64,000 nt of DNA from Prado023 sp963700475 (GCA_963700475.1 CAVOXR010000009.1:434001-498000); one strand, 5' to 3'. Shown: positions 1 to 9,893, counted from the first letter of the stretch. Notes: a model not told the origin generated them from the letters alone. Numbers and translations: made by a program.

Positions 1-325
1 CGCCTCGTCGAGTCCGGGGTCATCCAGATCGTCGCCGTGACGGATCCCGATGCAGGTCGGGTTCCCCCGCGCGGCGATGCTCGGCATCCAGGTCGACGGC
101 GACATCAACGAGGTCGCCGACCGCCTGGCCGAGCTCGAGGAGGTCGACTACCTGGTGATCACCGCCGGCGGGTTCGACATCCTGGCCGAGGTGGTCTGCG
201 AGGACGACGAGCACCTGCTGGAGATCATGAACAGCAGGATCCGCGCCGTCCCCGGCGTCCGGAGCACCGAGACATTCGTCTACTTGAAGCTGCGCAAGCA
301 GATCTACACATGGGGTACCCGATGA
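1..325 (+). pseudogene. Lrp/AsnC-family transcriptional regulator, C-terminal part, frameshifted
   Basis: The gene enters from the left edge, so its helix-turn-helix is outside the window. Frame 1 reads RLVESGVIQIVAVTDP up to base 48. The expected continuation MQVGFPRAAMLGIQVDGD is found in frame 2 from base 50. One extra G at about base 49 therefore breaks the frame. The rest is a normal Lrp ligand-binding (RAM) domain ending VYLKLRKQIYTWGTR. Its TGA overlaps the ATG of the aminotransferase (ATGA), so the regulator is probably co-transcribed with it and senses an amino acid or amine substrate. The frameshift may be a true mutation or a sequencing error. Confidence 0.8.
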
Positions 326-1722
326 CCATCAGCGAGATGTCCTTCTCCGAGGCCGGCGACGACGCCCTGGCCGACAAGGCACGTGACCGGCTGTGGATGC
401 ACTTCACCCGGCACTCGGTCTACGAGGAGGGCGCGGGGCACGTCCCGATCATCGTCCGCGGTGAGGGCGCGCGGATCTGGGACGACCAGGGCAAGTCCTA
501 CCTCGACGGGCTCGCCGGGCTGTTCACCGTCCAGGCGGGTCACGGTCGCAAGGAGATCGCCGAGGCGATGGCCAAGCAGGCCGAGACCCTGGCGTTCTTC
601 CCCCTGTGGTCCTACGCGCACCCGACCGCGATCGAGCTGGCCGACCGCCTCGGACAGCTCGCGCCCAAGGACATCAACCGCACCTTCTTCACCAGCGGCG
701 GCGGCGAGGCCGTCGAGTCGGCGTGGAAGCTGGCCAAGCAGTACTTCAAGCTCACAGGCCAACCCACCAAGCACAAGGTGATCAGCCGCAACGTGGCCTA
801 CCACGGCACCCCCCAGGGAGCCCTGGCGATCACCGGGATCCCGGCTGCGAAGACGCCGTTCGAGCCGCTCGTGCCCGGTGGCATCAAGGTGCCCAACACC
901 AACTTCTACCGAGCCGAGCAGCACACCGACGACATCGAGGCGTACGGCCGCTGGGCCGCCGACCGGATCGCCGAGGCCATCGAGTTCGAGGGTCCTGAGA
1001 GCGTGGCTGCGGTGTTCCTCGAGCCGGTGCAGAACTCCGGCGGCTGCTTCCCGCCGCCCCCCGGCTACTTCGAGCGGGTGCGCGAGATATGCGACCAGTA
1101 CGACGTGCTGTTCGTCGCCGACGAGACCATCTGCGCCATGGGCCGCATCGGCGACTACTTCGCGATGAACCGCTACGGCGTCCAGCCGGACATCATCACC
1201 TTCGCCAAGGGCCTGACCTCCGGGTACTCCCCCATGGGCGCGATGATGGTGCACGACCGCCTGTTCGAGCCGTTCAAGCAGGGGACGACGTCCTTCCTGC
1301 ACGGCTACACCTGGGGCGGTCACCCGGTGTCGGCAGCCGCGGCACTGGCCAACCTCGACATCTTCGAGCGCGAGGGCCTCAACGCCCACGTGCAGGCCAA
1401 TGAGGGGGCCTTCCGGGCGACCCTGGAGAAGCTGCTCGACCTGCCGATCGTCGGCGACGTGCGGGGCGCGGGCTACTTCTACGGCATCGAGCTGGTGAAG
1501 GACAAGGCCACCAAGGAGACGTTCACCGACGAGGAGGCCGAGCGGCTGCTGCGCGGGTTCCTGTCCAAGGCCCTGTTCGACGCCGGGCTGTACTGCCGGG
1601 CCGACGACCGCGGCGACCCCGTCATCCAGCTGGCGCCGCCGCTGATCGTCGGCCAGCCGGAGTTCGACGAGATCGAGTCGATCCTGCGCGACGTTCTCAC
1701 CCGGGGCATGGAGCTCCTCTAG
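322..1722 (+). CDS. Class III (omega-type) PLP aminotransferase
   Basis: 466 residues, the usual length for fold-type I class III transaminases (omega-amino acid:pyruvate, GABA or putrescine type). The PLP lysine lies in TFAKGLTSGYSP (about K296). The cofactor region FFTSGGGEAVESAWKLAKQYF and the aspartate in FVADETICAMGR are present. I chose the ATG at 322 because it overlaps the stop of the preceding Lrp-type gene; the frame stays open far upstream, but that part is an out-of-frame read of the regulator. The neighbours (Lrp regulator, flavin protein, FAD amine oxidase) suggest use of polyamines, GABA or a similar omega-amine. The exact substrate cannot be read from the sequence. The enzyme is cytosolic. 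Confidence 0.9.
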   Translation: MTISEMSFSEAGDDALADKARDRLWMHFTRHSVYEEGAGHVPIIVRGEGARIWDDQGKSYLDGLAGLFTVQAGHGRKEIAEAMAKQAETLAFFPLWSYAHPTAIELADRLGQLAPKDINRTFFTSGGGEAVESAWKLAKQYFKLTGQPTKHKVISRNVAYHGTPQGALAITGIPAAKTPFEPLVPGGIKVPNTNFYRAEQHTDDIEAYGRWAADRIAEAIEFEGPESVAAVFLEPVQNSGGCFPPPPGYFERVREICDQYDVLFVADETICAMGRIGDYFAMNRYGVQPDIITFAKGLTSGYSPMGAMMVHDRLFEPFKQGTTSFLHGYTWGGHPVSAAAALANLDIFEREGLNAHVQANEGAFRATLEKLLDLPIVGDVRGAGYFYGIELVKDKATKETFTDEEAERLLRGFLSKALFDAGLYCRADDRGDPVIQLAPPLIVGQPEFDEIESILRDVLTRGMELL

Positions 1723-1725
1723 GCC

Positions 1726-2388
1726 ATGACCGACCAGACGGGAGCGACCGACCGCACCGCGTTCACCCGCAAGCCGGATCGCGGGTCGCACGACCTCACC
1801 GAGGCACGTGCCGTCCTCGCCGAGGCGCTCATCGGCCACCTCGGCTCGGTGGATGCCAGCGGGAGCCCGGTCGTCCTGCCGGTCGCGATCGCGCTGGACC
1901 CCGATGCCGACCGGGTGCTGTTCCACGGCTCGACCGGGGCGGGCATGTTCCGGCGCCTGGCTGCGGGGGCACCAGCGTGCCTGACGGTCACCCACCTCGA
2001 CGGGCTGGTCATCGCGCGCAGCGCGTTCGAGTCGAGCATGAACTACCGCAGCGTGGTGGTGCTCGGCACGTGCGAGGTCCTCGACGGCGACGACAAGCTG
2101 GACGCCCTTCGGATGATCACCGATCACCTCACCCCCGGGCGGTGGGACGCCGCACGCCCCCTGCGCTCCAGCGAGGTCGCCGCCACCCTGGTGCTCGCCC
2201 TGCCCCTGGCTGAGTTCTCCGTGAAGTCCCGCGACGGCGGGCCCAACGATGACGAGGACGCCGGGTGGCCGATCTGGGCTGGCCACGTCCCCGTACGGAT
2301 GGTCGCCGGGCCGCCGGTCCCCGCGGATCCGTCGACCGCGCACCCCGAGCCACAGGTCCCCTCCTGCCTGGACGGGCCCCCGGCGTGA
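1726..2388 (+). CDS. Pyridoxamine 5'-phosphate oxidase-fold flavin-binding protein
   Basis: 220 residues with the split-barrel FMN-binding fold: a GHLGSVDASGSPVVLPVAIA strand pair near the N-terminus, then LFHGSTGAGMFRRL and an SSMNYRSVVVLGTCEVLD stretch typical of the Pyridox_ox_2 / flavin-nucleotide-binding family. It begins 3 bases after the aminotransferase stop and its TGA overlaps the GTG of the next gene, so it is an operon member. These proteins are usually FMN-dependent reductases or oxidases of unknown substrate; true PdxH activity is not supported. The last 30 or so residues are Pro-rich and probably disordered. Confidence 0.75.
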   Translation: MTDQTGATDRTAFTRKPDRGSHDLTEARAVLAEALIGHLGSVDASGSPVVLPVAIALDPDADRVLFHGSTGAGMFRRLAAGAPACLTVTHLDGLVIARSAFESSMNYRSVVVLGTCEVLDGDDKLDALRMITDHLTPGRWDAARPLRSSEVAATLVLALPLAEFSVKSRDGGPNDDEDAGWPIWAGHVPVRMVAGPPVPADPSTAHPEPQVPSCLDGPPA

Positions 2389-3760
2389 CCGACCTGCGCT
2401 CCGTGTCGTGGTGGTGGGACAGCCTCGGCGACACGCCGCCCCCGCGTGCCCCCCTGGCCGGGGACCTGGACGTGGACGTGGCCATCGTCGGCGCCGGGTA
2501 CACCGGGCTCTGGACGGCGTACTACCTGGCGAAGGCAGCGCCCGGGACGCGCATCGCCATCGTCGAGGCGAACGTCGCCGGGTTCGGGGCCAGCGGACGC
2601 AACGGCGGATGGTGCTCCGCACTGTTCCCCGCCTCCCTGGACAAGATCGCGCGAGGCAGCTCGCGGCAGGCGGCCATCGCCATGCAGCACGCCATGCACG
2701 ACACCGTGGACGAGGTCGGCCGGGTCGCCGCGCTGAAGGGCTGGACATCGACTGGGCCAAGGGCGGCACCGTGGGCCTGGCCCGGACCCCCGTTCAGCTC
2801 GACCGGGCACGCGAGGACGTCGCGCACTGGCGCGCCTGGGGCTTCGGCGCCGCGGACTACCGACTGCTTGATGCCGACGAGGCGCTCGAGCGAGCCGGCG
2901 CGACCGCGGTGCTGGGCGCGACCTACACACCGCACTGCGCGGCGATCCACCCGGCCAAGCTGGCCAGTGGGCTGGCGACGCTCGTGGAGGCCGCAGGGGT
3001 GCGCATCTACGAGGGCACCCCGGCCACGAGCGTCGAACCGGGTGTGGTCCGCACGCCCTTCGGCGATGTCCGCGCACCCCACGTCGTTCGCGCCACGGAG
3101 GCGTTCACGGCGACCCTCCCGGGGCACGGGCGGACGCTCCTGCCTGTCTACTCACTGATGCTCGCCACCGAGCCGTTGCCCGAGGAGGTCTGGGACCGGA
3201 TCGGCCTTGCCGCACGCGAGACCTTCAACGACGGCCGGCACCTGATCATCTACGGGCAGCGCACCGCCGATGGACGGCTCGCGTTCGGCGGACGTGGGGC
3301 GCCCTACCACTTCGGCTCACGCATCGACCCGGCCAACGACCGTGCCCCGGGCATCCACGAGGGCCTGTGGCAGACGCTGACCGAGATCTTCCCGGCTGTG
3401 GCACCGTTCCAGGTGACCCACCGCTGGGGCGGCCCACTGGGCATCTCCCGCGACTGGTACGCCTCCTGCGGACTCGACCGCCGCACCGGGCTCGCGTGGG
3501 CTGGCGGCTATGTCGGCGACGGGGTTGGCACGTCCAACCTCGCCGGGCGGACGTTGGCCGACCTCCTCACCGGCACCGACTCCGAGCTCACCGGACTTCC
3601 CTGGGTCAACCACCGCTCCCGGCGCTGGGAGCCGGAGCCGCTGCGTTGGATCGGCGCCAACGGCGGGCTGACCGTGATGACCTCGGCGGACGCTGCCGAG
3701 GCCCGGACCGGCCGACCGGCACGCCGCGCTGCCGTGTTCGAGCGGTTCCTGGGTCACTGA
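2385..3760 (+). pseudogene. FAD-dependent amine oxidase (DAO / PuuB-like), frameshifted
   Basis: The GTG at 2385 overlaps the previous stop. The N-terminal part has the dinucleotide motif VAIVGAGYTGLWTAYYLAK and the FAD motif GFGASGRNGGWC. The reading frame is lost at about 2735, where VAAL should continue as EGLDIDWAKGGTVGLA; that continuation sits in another frame and stays open to 3760. Supplying one base near 2734-2735 gives a protein of about 458 residues resembling gamma-glutamylputrescine oxidase or other glycine/D-amino acid oxidase-family enzymes. The C-terminal FAD signature WAGGYVGDGVGTSNLAGRTLADL is intact. Either the gene is recently inactivated or one base is missing from the assembly. 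The family oxidises amines to aldehydes or imines with H2O2 release. Confidence 0.85.
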
Positions 3761-3824
3761 GAATCCTCCCCCGCAAGGGCCCCCGGCATTGAGTCAGGTC
3801 CGTGGGAGGACCACGATTGCTCTC

Positions 3825-6800
3825 GTGGACATCACCCCTGCTGAGCTGCCCGCCCCCCGCCCCGACGCCGACGCGGTGGTGGATCGTGCGGTCGCCCGAG
3901 CCGCCCGTTGGATGACGGCCGCCGAGGGCCAGCGCACCCTCCGCGAGAAGGCGAACCGGCGGCGTCTGACGAGGTTGCTCAGGGACCCTGCGGGATTGCC
4001 CGTGACCATGGCCCTCACCGACGAGGTGATGCGGATCTCCGATTCGGGCCGAGCAGCGGCCACGCTGCGTTCCGCCGCGGCTGAGTCGAACCGGCGGGCC
4101 CTTGGCCTGCGTGACCATGTGGGCCTGAGGGCTGTCAGCCGGCTGTCGACCCTGGCCCCGGAACCGTCGATGAAGGTGATCCACTGGTCGATCCGTGACG
4201 CCTCGACCGGGATCATCCTGCCCGCCGAGCAGGCCAGGCTGCGCAAGCACCTCGAGAAGCGAGCCTCCGAGGGGGCCCGACTGAACATCAACGTCCTGGG
4301 CGAGGCCGTCCTCGGCGAGGATGAGGCCACCCACCGCCTCGACCGCGTCATCGAGATGCTCACCCGCCCCGAGGTCACCTACATCTCGGTGAAGATCTCC
4401 GCGATCGCCGCACAGCTGAGCACGTACGACCACGCCGGCTCCGTCGAGCGTGTGGCCGAGCGCCTCCGCCGCCTCTACCGGGCAGCCCGGGCCACCTCGC
4501 CGCGCACCTTCGTGAACCTGGACATGGAGGAGTACCGGGACCTCGCGCTGACCGTCGACGTGTTCACGGCCGTGCTGGCTGAGGAGGAGTTCCGCGACAT
4601 CGAGGCCGGCATCGTGCTGCAGGCCTACCTGCCCGAGAGTCATGCCGTGTTCGAGCAGCTGCTGGCGTGGGCCCGCACCCGCCGTGAGCAGGGCGGTGCA
4701 CCCATCAAGGTCCGGATCGTCAAGGGCGCCAACCTCGCGATGGAGACCGCAGAGGCCCAGATCCACGGCTGGACGGCGGCGCCCTACGGATCCAAGGCCG
4801 ACGTCGACGCCTCCTACAAGAGGCTGGTCGACGCCGCCGTGCGCCCGGAGAATGCCGACGCGGTGCGCATCGGGATCGCCAGCCACAACCTGTTCGACCT
4901 CGCGTGGGCACTCGAGGTGGCTGCCGAGCGGGGCGTCAGCGACCAGATCGACATCGAGATGCTGGAGGGGATGGCCAACGCCGAGGCCCTGGCCATCATC
5001 CATGACGTCGGCTCGGTGCTGCTCTACGCACCGGTCACGTCGCGCGACGACTTCGCCTCAGCCGTGGCCTACCTCGTGCGGCGCCTGGATGAGAACACCG
5101 CCCCGGAGAACTTCCTGCGAGCGGCGTTCAGCCTCACCGTCGGCTCGCCCACCTTCGCCGAGCAGGAGCACCGCTTCCGTGAGGCCGTGAGCGCGCGGCA
5201 CACCGTCTCCACGGAGTCCCGTCGGCACGCCCCGCACCCGCCGGTGCCGACCGAGCCCGAGACCGGGGGGCTGTTCCACAACGAGACCGAGATCGACGTG
5301 ACCCGCCCCGAGGAGCGCGAGCAGATCGCCGCAGCGCTCAACCGGCACTCCTCCGGCTGGGACCGCCCGGTCCCGGTCGTGGTGTCCGGTGCCGAGCAGG
5401 TCGATGGCGTCGTGGAGGGCACCAACCCCAGCGCTGAGGGTGCGGCCTGGTACACCTACACGGTCGCGACGACCGAGCTCGTCGACGAGGCTGTCGCCAC
5501 GGCCCGCGGCGCGGTCGAGGGCTGGGACTCCCGTGGTCCCAGGGAGCGGGCGCGCATCCTGTGGGAAGCCGCGCGGGTGATGGGCGAGGAGCACCACGAC
5601 ACGCTGGCCGTGATGTCGCTCGATGCGGGCAAGACGATGGACCAGGGCATCCCCGAGGTGTCCGAGGCCATCGACTTCGCGCGCTACTACGGCCGCTCGG
5701 CCATTCGTACGCTGGAGGGTGCAGCGCCCAGCACCCCGGTGGGCGTCGTGGTGGTGGTCCCCCCGTGGAACTTCCCCTACGCCATCCCCGCTGGTGGGGT
5801 CCTCGCCTCCTTGGCAGCCGGCAACGCAGTGATCCTCAAGCCGGCGCCCGAGACGGTGGCAACCGCGTGGGTCCTGGTCCAGCAGCTGTGGCGCGCCGGG
5901 GTGCCCCGCGAGGTGCTGCAGTTCGTCCCCACCCGCGACGACGAGGTGGGACAGCACCTGGTGACCCACCCGGAGGTCGGCGCGGTGATCCTCACCGGGT
6001 CGTTCGCCACCGCCCGGATGTTCACCTCATGGCGGCCGGACCTGCGGCTCATGGCCGAGACGTCGGGGAAGAACGCGCTGCTGATCTCCGCGACCGCCGA
6101 CATCGACGCGGCCGTCAAGGACCTCGTCGCCTCCGCGTTCGGGCACGCCGGCCAGAAGTGCTCCGCGGCCAGCCTGGCCATCGTCGAGGCCTCGATCCAC
6201 GACAACCCCGCCTTCCTGCGCCAGCTGCGCGACGCCGTCACCACCGAGGTCGTCGGGGCCGGGCCGGACCCGGCCACCGTCATCGGACCGGTCATCCGCC
6301 CGGCCGAGGGACCGCTGCTGCGGGCACTGACGTCCCTGGAACCCGGGGAGTCCTGGCTGGTGGCCCCGCGCCAGCTCGACGAAACTGGGCACATCTGGAG
6401 CCCCGGGGTCAAGATCGGCGTGCAGCCCGGATCCTGGACGCACCTGACCGAGTGGTTCGGCCCCGTCCTGGGTGTGATGCGGGCTCCGGACCTCGACACC
6501 GCGATCGCATGGCAGAACGCCGTGGAGTACGGCCTCACTGCGGGCATCCACGCCCTGGACGTCGGCGAGTGCGAGACGTGGATCGAACGGATCCAGGCCG
6601 GGAACGTGTACGTCAACCGCGGGACGACCGGCGCTGTCGTCAACCGTCAGCCGTTCGGCGGATGGAAGAAGTCGGCGGTCGGCCCGACGGCCAAGGCCGG
6701 GGGCGAGAACTACGTCGCCTGCCTGCGCGACTGGGCGCCGGACGATGTGGCGCTGACCAGCGGTGACGTCCAGGCGTGGTGGGACAGCACGGGCAGCGCA

Positions 6801-7247
6801 GCCCGCGACCTGACCGGCCTCACGGTCGAGCGCAACCTGATCCGCTACCGCCCCATGGGCACCCCCATCCTCGTGCGCGTCGATGCCGACACCCGGTCGG
6901 CGGACCTCGAGTCGGTCCGGAGGCTGGCCGCACGGACCGGGACCCGGATCGTGCTGAGCAGCGCCACGTCCCGCGGGGCGGACACGGCCGTCGAGTCGGT
7001 CGAGGACGCCGTCAAGCGCGTGGCCCGCGGCGAGGTCAGCCGGGTGCGGTGGCTGTCCGCCGAGGATGCGGGCGACCTCGCCGTCACCGGTCTCGACGTC
7101 GGGGTCAGCGTCGACCGCCGCCCGATCGCGGCGAGCGTGGCCATCGAGGGCCCGCGCTGGATGCACGAGCAGAGCGTCTGCGTGACCGCGCACCGTTACG
7201 GCAACGTCGGCGCCGGGCCGCAACCTCAGGTCCCCGGGGCGCGGTGA
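3825..7247 (+). CDS. putA: Bifunctional proline dehydrogenase / L-glutamate gamma-semialdehyde dehydrogenase
   Basis: About 1140 residues. The N-terminal third to half is an FAD proline dehydrogenase barrel (NINVLGEAVLGEDEATHRLD, KISAIAAQLSTYDH, RIVKGANLAMETAEAQIHGW). The middle is an NAD-linked aldehyde dehydrogenase with PWNFPYAIP, AETSGKNALLISATADIDAAV and catalytic Cys in GHAGQKCSAAS (about C779). A roughly 150-residue C-terminal tail follows. It converts proline to glutamate via P5C. No N-terminal DNA-binding domain is present, so it is not an autoregulator. The start is uncertain: a GGAGGA at 3805-3810 precedes GTG 3825 with a longish spacer, and a TTG at 3789 is an alternative. It probably feeds amino-group carbon together with the upstream amine genes. 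Confidence 0.93.
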   Translation: MDITPAELPAPRPDADAVVDRAVARAARWMTAAEGQRTLREKANRRRLTRLLRDPAGLPVTMALTDEVMRISDSGRAAATLRSAAAESNRRALGLRDHVGLRAVSRLSTLAPEPSMKVIHWSIRDASTGIILPAEQARLRKHLEKRASEGARLNINVLGEAVLGEDEATHRLDRVIEMLTRPEVTYISVKISAIAAQLSTYDHAGSVERVAERLRRLYRAARATSPRTFVNLDMEEYRDLALTVDVFTAVLAEEEFRDIEAGIVLQAYLPESHAVFEQLLAWARTRREQGGAPIKVRIVKGANLAMETAEAQIHGWTAAPYGSKADVDASYKRLVDAAVRPENADAVRIGIASHNLFDLAWALEVAAERGVSDQIDIEMLEGMANAEALAIIHDVGSVLLYAPVTSRDDFASAVAYLVRRLDENTAPENFLRAAFSLTVGSPTFAEQEHRFREAVSARHTVSTESRRHAPHPPVPTEPETGGLFHNETEIDVTRPEEREQIAAALNRHSSGWDRPVPVVVSGAEQVDGVVEGTNPSAEGAAWYTYTVATTELVDEAVATARGAVEGWDSRGPRERARILWEAARVMGEEHHDTLAVMSLDAGKTMDQGIPEVSEAIDFARYYGRSAIRTLEGAAPSTPVGVVVVVPPWNFPYAIPAGGVLASLAAGNAVILKPAPETVATAWVLVQQLWRAGVPREVLQFVPTRDDEVGQHLVTHPEVGAVILTGSFATARMFTSWRPDLRLMAETSGKNALLISATADIDAAVKDLVASAFGHAGQKCSAASLAIVEASIHDNPAFLRQLRDAVTTEVVGAGPDPATVIGPVIRPAEGPLLRALTSLEPGESWLVAPRQLDETGHIWSPGVKIGVQPGSWTHLTEWFGPVLGVMRAPDLDTAIAWQNAVEYGLTAGIHALDVGECETWIERIQAGNVYVNRGTTGAVVNRQPFGGWKKSAVGPTAKAGGENYVACLRDWAPDDVALTSGDVQAWWDSTGSAARDLTGLTVERNLIRYRPMGTPILVRVDADTRSADLESVRRLAARTGTRIVLSSATSRGADTAVESVEDAVKRVARGEVSRVRWLSAEDAGDLAVTGLDVGVSVDRRPIAASVAIEGPRWMHEQSVCVTAHRYGNVGAGPQPQVPGAR

Positions 7248-7347
7248 GCCAGGTGGTCGGTGGCCCGCTGGGCGCGATGCAACTGCCTCCGGCAAGGGCG
7301 TGCGCCCGCGTTGTTTGCCCCCGCACCGAGTCGGGTAGGTAGTCAGG

Positions 7348-8652
7348 ATGCAGGCCTTCCGCGCGATCTTCCGCCACCCCGGGACGGTGGGGATGACCGT
7401 TGCGGGCTTCGTGGGGCGCTTCCCGATGGCCATGCTGGGCCTGGCGATGACGATGCTCGTGGCCCTGGAGACCGGGTCCTACGGGAAGGCCGGTGCGGTT
7501 GCCGCGTCCATCACACTCGCTGGTGCCATCGGAGGACCCGTCGGGGCACGACTTGCCGACCGGTTCAGCCAGCACCGGGTCATCCCCCCGCTCATCGGGG
7601 TGCACATCCTCGCGGTGGCCAGCCTCACGATCGCCGTCATGGCCGGGACCCCGATGGTGCTCTGGCTGGTCCTTGGCGTCCTCGCCGGGCTGTCCGGCCC
7701 GAACCTGGGCGCCATGGTGCGCACCCGCTGGGCCGGGATCACCGATGGACCCGACGAGCTCACCTCGGCCTTCGCGCTCGAATCGACCCTCGACGAGGTC
7801 GCGTTCGTCCTCGGGCCGCCACTGGCCACCGCCCTGGCGGTCGCGATCGCGCCGTGGTCGGCCATCGTCACAGGACTGCTCCTTGCCGCTTCGGGCGCGC
7901 TGGCCCTGGCCGCGCAGCGCTCCACCGAACCCGAGCCCACGCCGCGAACCGGGTTGCACGGTCCTGCTGTCTGGCGCTCGGGCACCCTCCAGGTCCTGAC
8001 GTTGCTCATGGTCCTGATGGGGGCCATCTTCGGCGCCCTCGAGGTCTCGACCGTGGCGTTCGCGCAGGAGGCCGATGCCGTGTGGGCCACCGGATGGCTC
8101 CTGGGCATCTTCGCCCTGGCCAGCGGGTTGACCGGGCTCTACCTCGGCGCACGCCCCGGCGGGTGGCCGCTGTCCGCCCAGGTCCTGGTCGGCACCGCGA
8201 CCCTGGCCCTGGCGACGGCGGTGATCCCGTTCATCAATGGCCTCGGCTGGTATGCCGCCGGGATGTTCGCCGCCGGGCTCGGCGTGTCCGCGGTGATGAT
8301 CGGCGCGATGCAGATCATCGAGCGGGCACTGCCGCGCAGCCGACTCACGGAGGCGCTGGCCCTGGCCATCTCCGGTGTCCTCATCGGCTCAGCGGGCGCT
8401 GTCGCACTCGCCGGGGCCCTGATCGACGCCGGTGGCTCCTCATGGGGCCTGGCCGTCGGGTCCGTGGCTGCGCTCGTCGGCCTTGGCGTGGCTGCGGTCG
8501 CCCGCCCCGCGCTGGCGCGCGCCGAGTCGCTCGTCCCCGCCGACGAGCCGGTCGCATCCCAGGAGGGTTCGGAGCACCTGGCCCGAGAGCTCACGGCCGT
8601 GCCAACGGCGCTCCCGGAGCAGTCGGGCGGCGGAACAACCCCTCCTGCGTGA
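7348..8652 (+). CDS. Major facilitator superfamily (MFS) transporter
   Basis: 434 residues with about 12 predicted membrane segments. It includes the loop motif GARLADRFSQHRVIPPL after the second helix, the usual MFS motif-A position. Long Ala/Leu/Gly/Val stretches alternate with short charged loops, and the last 45 residues form a hydrophilic tail. The substrate cannot be told. It may be an exporter, since such 12-TM actinobacterial MFS genes often are, but that is inference. Its 3' end overlaps the convergent tesB gene by 62 bases. Confidence 0.85.
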   Translation: MQAFRAIFRHPGTVGMTVAGFVGRFPMAMLGLAMTMLVALETGSYGKAGAVAASITLAGAIGGPVGARLADRFSQHRVIPPLIGVHILAVASLTIAVMAGTPMVLWLVLGVLAGLSGPNLGAMVRTRWAGITDGPDELTSAFALESTLDEVAFVLGPPLATALAVAIAPWSAIVTGLLLAASGALALAAQRSTEPEPTPRTGLHGPAVWRSGTLQVLTLLMVLMGAIFGALEVSTVAFAQEADAVWATGWLLGIFALASGLTGLYLGARPGGWPLSAQVLVGTATLALATAVIPFINGLGWYAAGMFAAGLGVSAVMIGAMQIIERALPRSRLTEALALAISGVLIGSAGAVALAGALIDAGGSSWGLAVGSVAALVGLGVAAVARPALARAESLVPADEPVASQEGSEHLARELTAVPTALPEQSGGGTTPPA

Positions 8653-9526
8653 TCGAGATCATCAGGTCGCCGTTGCGGTCGAACATCCGCCCCCGTGCGA
8701 AGCCCAGCCCGCGCTCGGCAGCCGGTGACGCAGTCACGTAGAGCGCCCATTCGTCGGCGCGGTAGGGCCGGTGGAACCACATCGCGTGGTCGAGGCTGGC
8801 CACCTCCAGGTCGCCCGAGCCGACGTAGTAGCCGTGCCGGCGCTGGACGGCGTCGAGCAGGGTGGCGTCCGAGAAGTACGCCGCGACGCACACGTGCAGC
8901 AGCGGGTCCTCGGGCATCGGCCCGTCGGAGCGGAACCAGACCACGTCCTCACCCGGGTAGTCCTCGCCGCCCTCGCCCCGCGTCGGGTGGTCCGGGAAGG
9001 CATCACCCCACCAGTCGACCAGCTGCTTGCCGAGGCCGCGGACGGGGCGGATGTCCACCGGCGGGGTGATCTCCACGAGGATCGGGGGCAGCTGGTCGAC
9101 GTGCGGCTCCATCAGAGCCGCCAACGAGGGCAGGCCCTCGGGGCCGGGGACCTCACGGGCGCGCGTCGTGTGCGAGATGGAGGTCGCCTCGGGCACGTGG
9201 AAGGACGCGGACATCGCGAAGGTCACCTTGCCGTGCTGGTGGGCCAGGACGCGGCGCACGCTGAACCCACGCCCGTCGCGCATCCGCTCGACGTGGAACT
9301 CGACGGGCTTTGTCGGGTCCCCGGGGCGCAGGAAGTACGCGTGCAGGGAGTGCACGTAGCGCTCCGGGTCGACCGTGCGCCCGGCCGCGACGAGGGCCTG
9401 CGCGGCGACCTGGCCGCCGAAGATCCGGGTGTAGCTCACGGGGTGCGAGATGCCGACGAACAGGTCACCGGGACGGCGCTCGAGATCCAGGAGCTCGAGC
9501 AGGGAGTCGATCGGGTGGAGGTGCAC
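8591..9526 (-). CDS. tesB: Acyl-CoA thioesterase II
   Basis: 311 residues, double hot-dog fold. The E. coli TesB catalytic residues have counterparts: D220 in AYFSDATLL, S244 in VASLDHAMWFHRP and Q294 in SITQEGLFRR. The N-terminal hot-dog strand signature RIFGGQVAAQALVAAGRTV is clear. It hydrolyses acyl-CoA thioesters in the cytosol. It is transcribed divergently from the glutaryl-CoA dehydrogenase operon, so its promoter lies in the 396-bp gap to the right. Its 3' end overlaps the MFS gene in convergent orientation. Confidence 0.93.
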   Translation of the reverse strand: MHLHPIDSLLELLDLERRPGDLFVGISHPVSYTRIFGGQVAAQALVAAGRTVDPERYVHSLHAYFLRPGDPTKPVEFHVERMRDGRGFSVRRVLAHQHGKVTFAMSASFHVPEATSISHTTRAREVPGPEGLPSLAALMEPHVDQLPPILVEITPPVDIRPVRGLGKQLVDWWGDAFPDHPTRGEGGEDYPGEDVVWFRSDGPMPEDPLLHVCVAAYFSDATLLDAVQRRHGYYVGSGDLEVASLDHAMWFHRPYRADEWALYVTASPAAERGLGFARGRMFDRNGDLMISITQEGLFRRPTAPGAPLARP

Positions 9527-9743
9527 CCGCAGATCGTGTCAGGGATGGGGCCGTCGTGCGTGCGGACGCTCCCGAGCCGCACGAGCGCAGCGCGCCGAGC
9601 CGCCCAGCGATTCCGCGGGCGCCCCGCAGGTGCCCCGCGGGCGCACCGCGGCCGCACCGCACCGGCCTCTGCGGGCCGCCCCGCCCCGTCCCTCGGACCC
9701 GATCCCTCCCTCGCCCGCCCCGCCCCTCCGCCCCCCGATCCGT

Positions 9744-9755
9744 CCGGATATCCGG
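9744..9755. promoter_or_regulatory. Perfect 12-bp palindrome CCGGATATCCGG
   Basis: A dyad-symmetric site about 218 bases upstream of tesB and 168 bases upstream of gcdH. A partial second copy (GGTCCGGATTCC) follows directly. It could be an operator for tesB or for a long-range site; no regulator can be assigned. Confidence 0.3.
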
Positions 9756-9865
9756 TCGGTCCGGATTCCCGACCATCGACGCTCCGAGAAGTGGACGAAC
9801 TCAATGGTGGTCCGCGCGATAGCGGACGACGTGGCAGCGCGGGGGGCGATGGAAGCTCTCGCAGA

Positions 9866-9893
9866 CTGGATATTGGATCCAATCTGCTAGGGT
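9866..9893 (+). promoter_or_regulatory. gcdH promoter with GntR/FCD-type operator
   Basis: TAGGGT at 9888-9893 fits the actinobacterial -10 form TANNNT, with a weak -35 near 9865-9870. The perfect palindrome ATTGGATCCAAT (9872-9883) lies between them, where a bound repressor would block RNA polymerase. FCD-subfamily GntR repressors commonly bind short AT-flanked palindromes of this size. The GntR gene of this operon (12212-12904) is the obvious candidate, by inference. Confidence 0.55.

Noticed and set aside
304..2769. 821-codon minus-strand open frame opposite the aminotransferase and its neighbours
   Set aside because: Antisense shadow; no recognisable domain, and the plus-strand genes have clear motifs.
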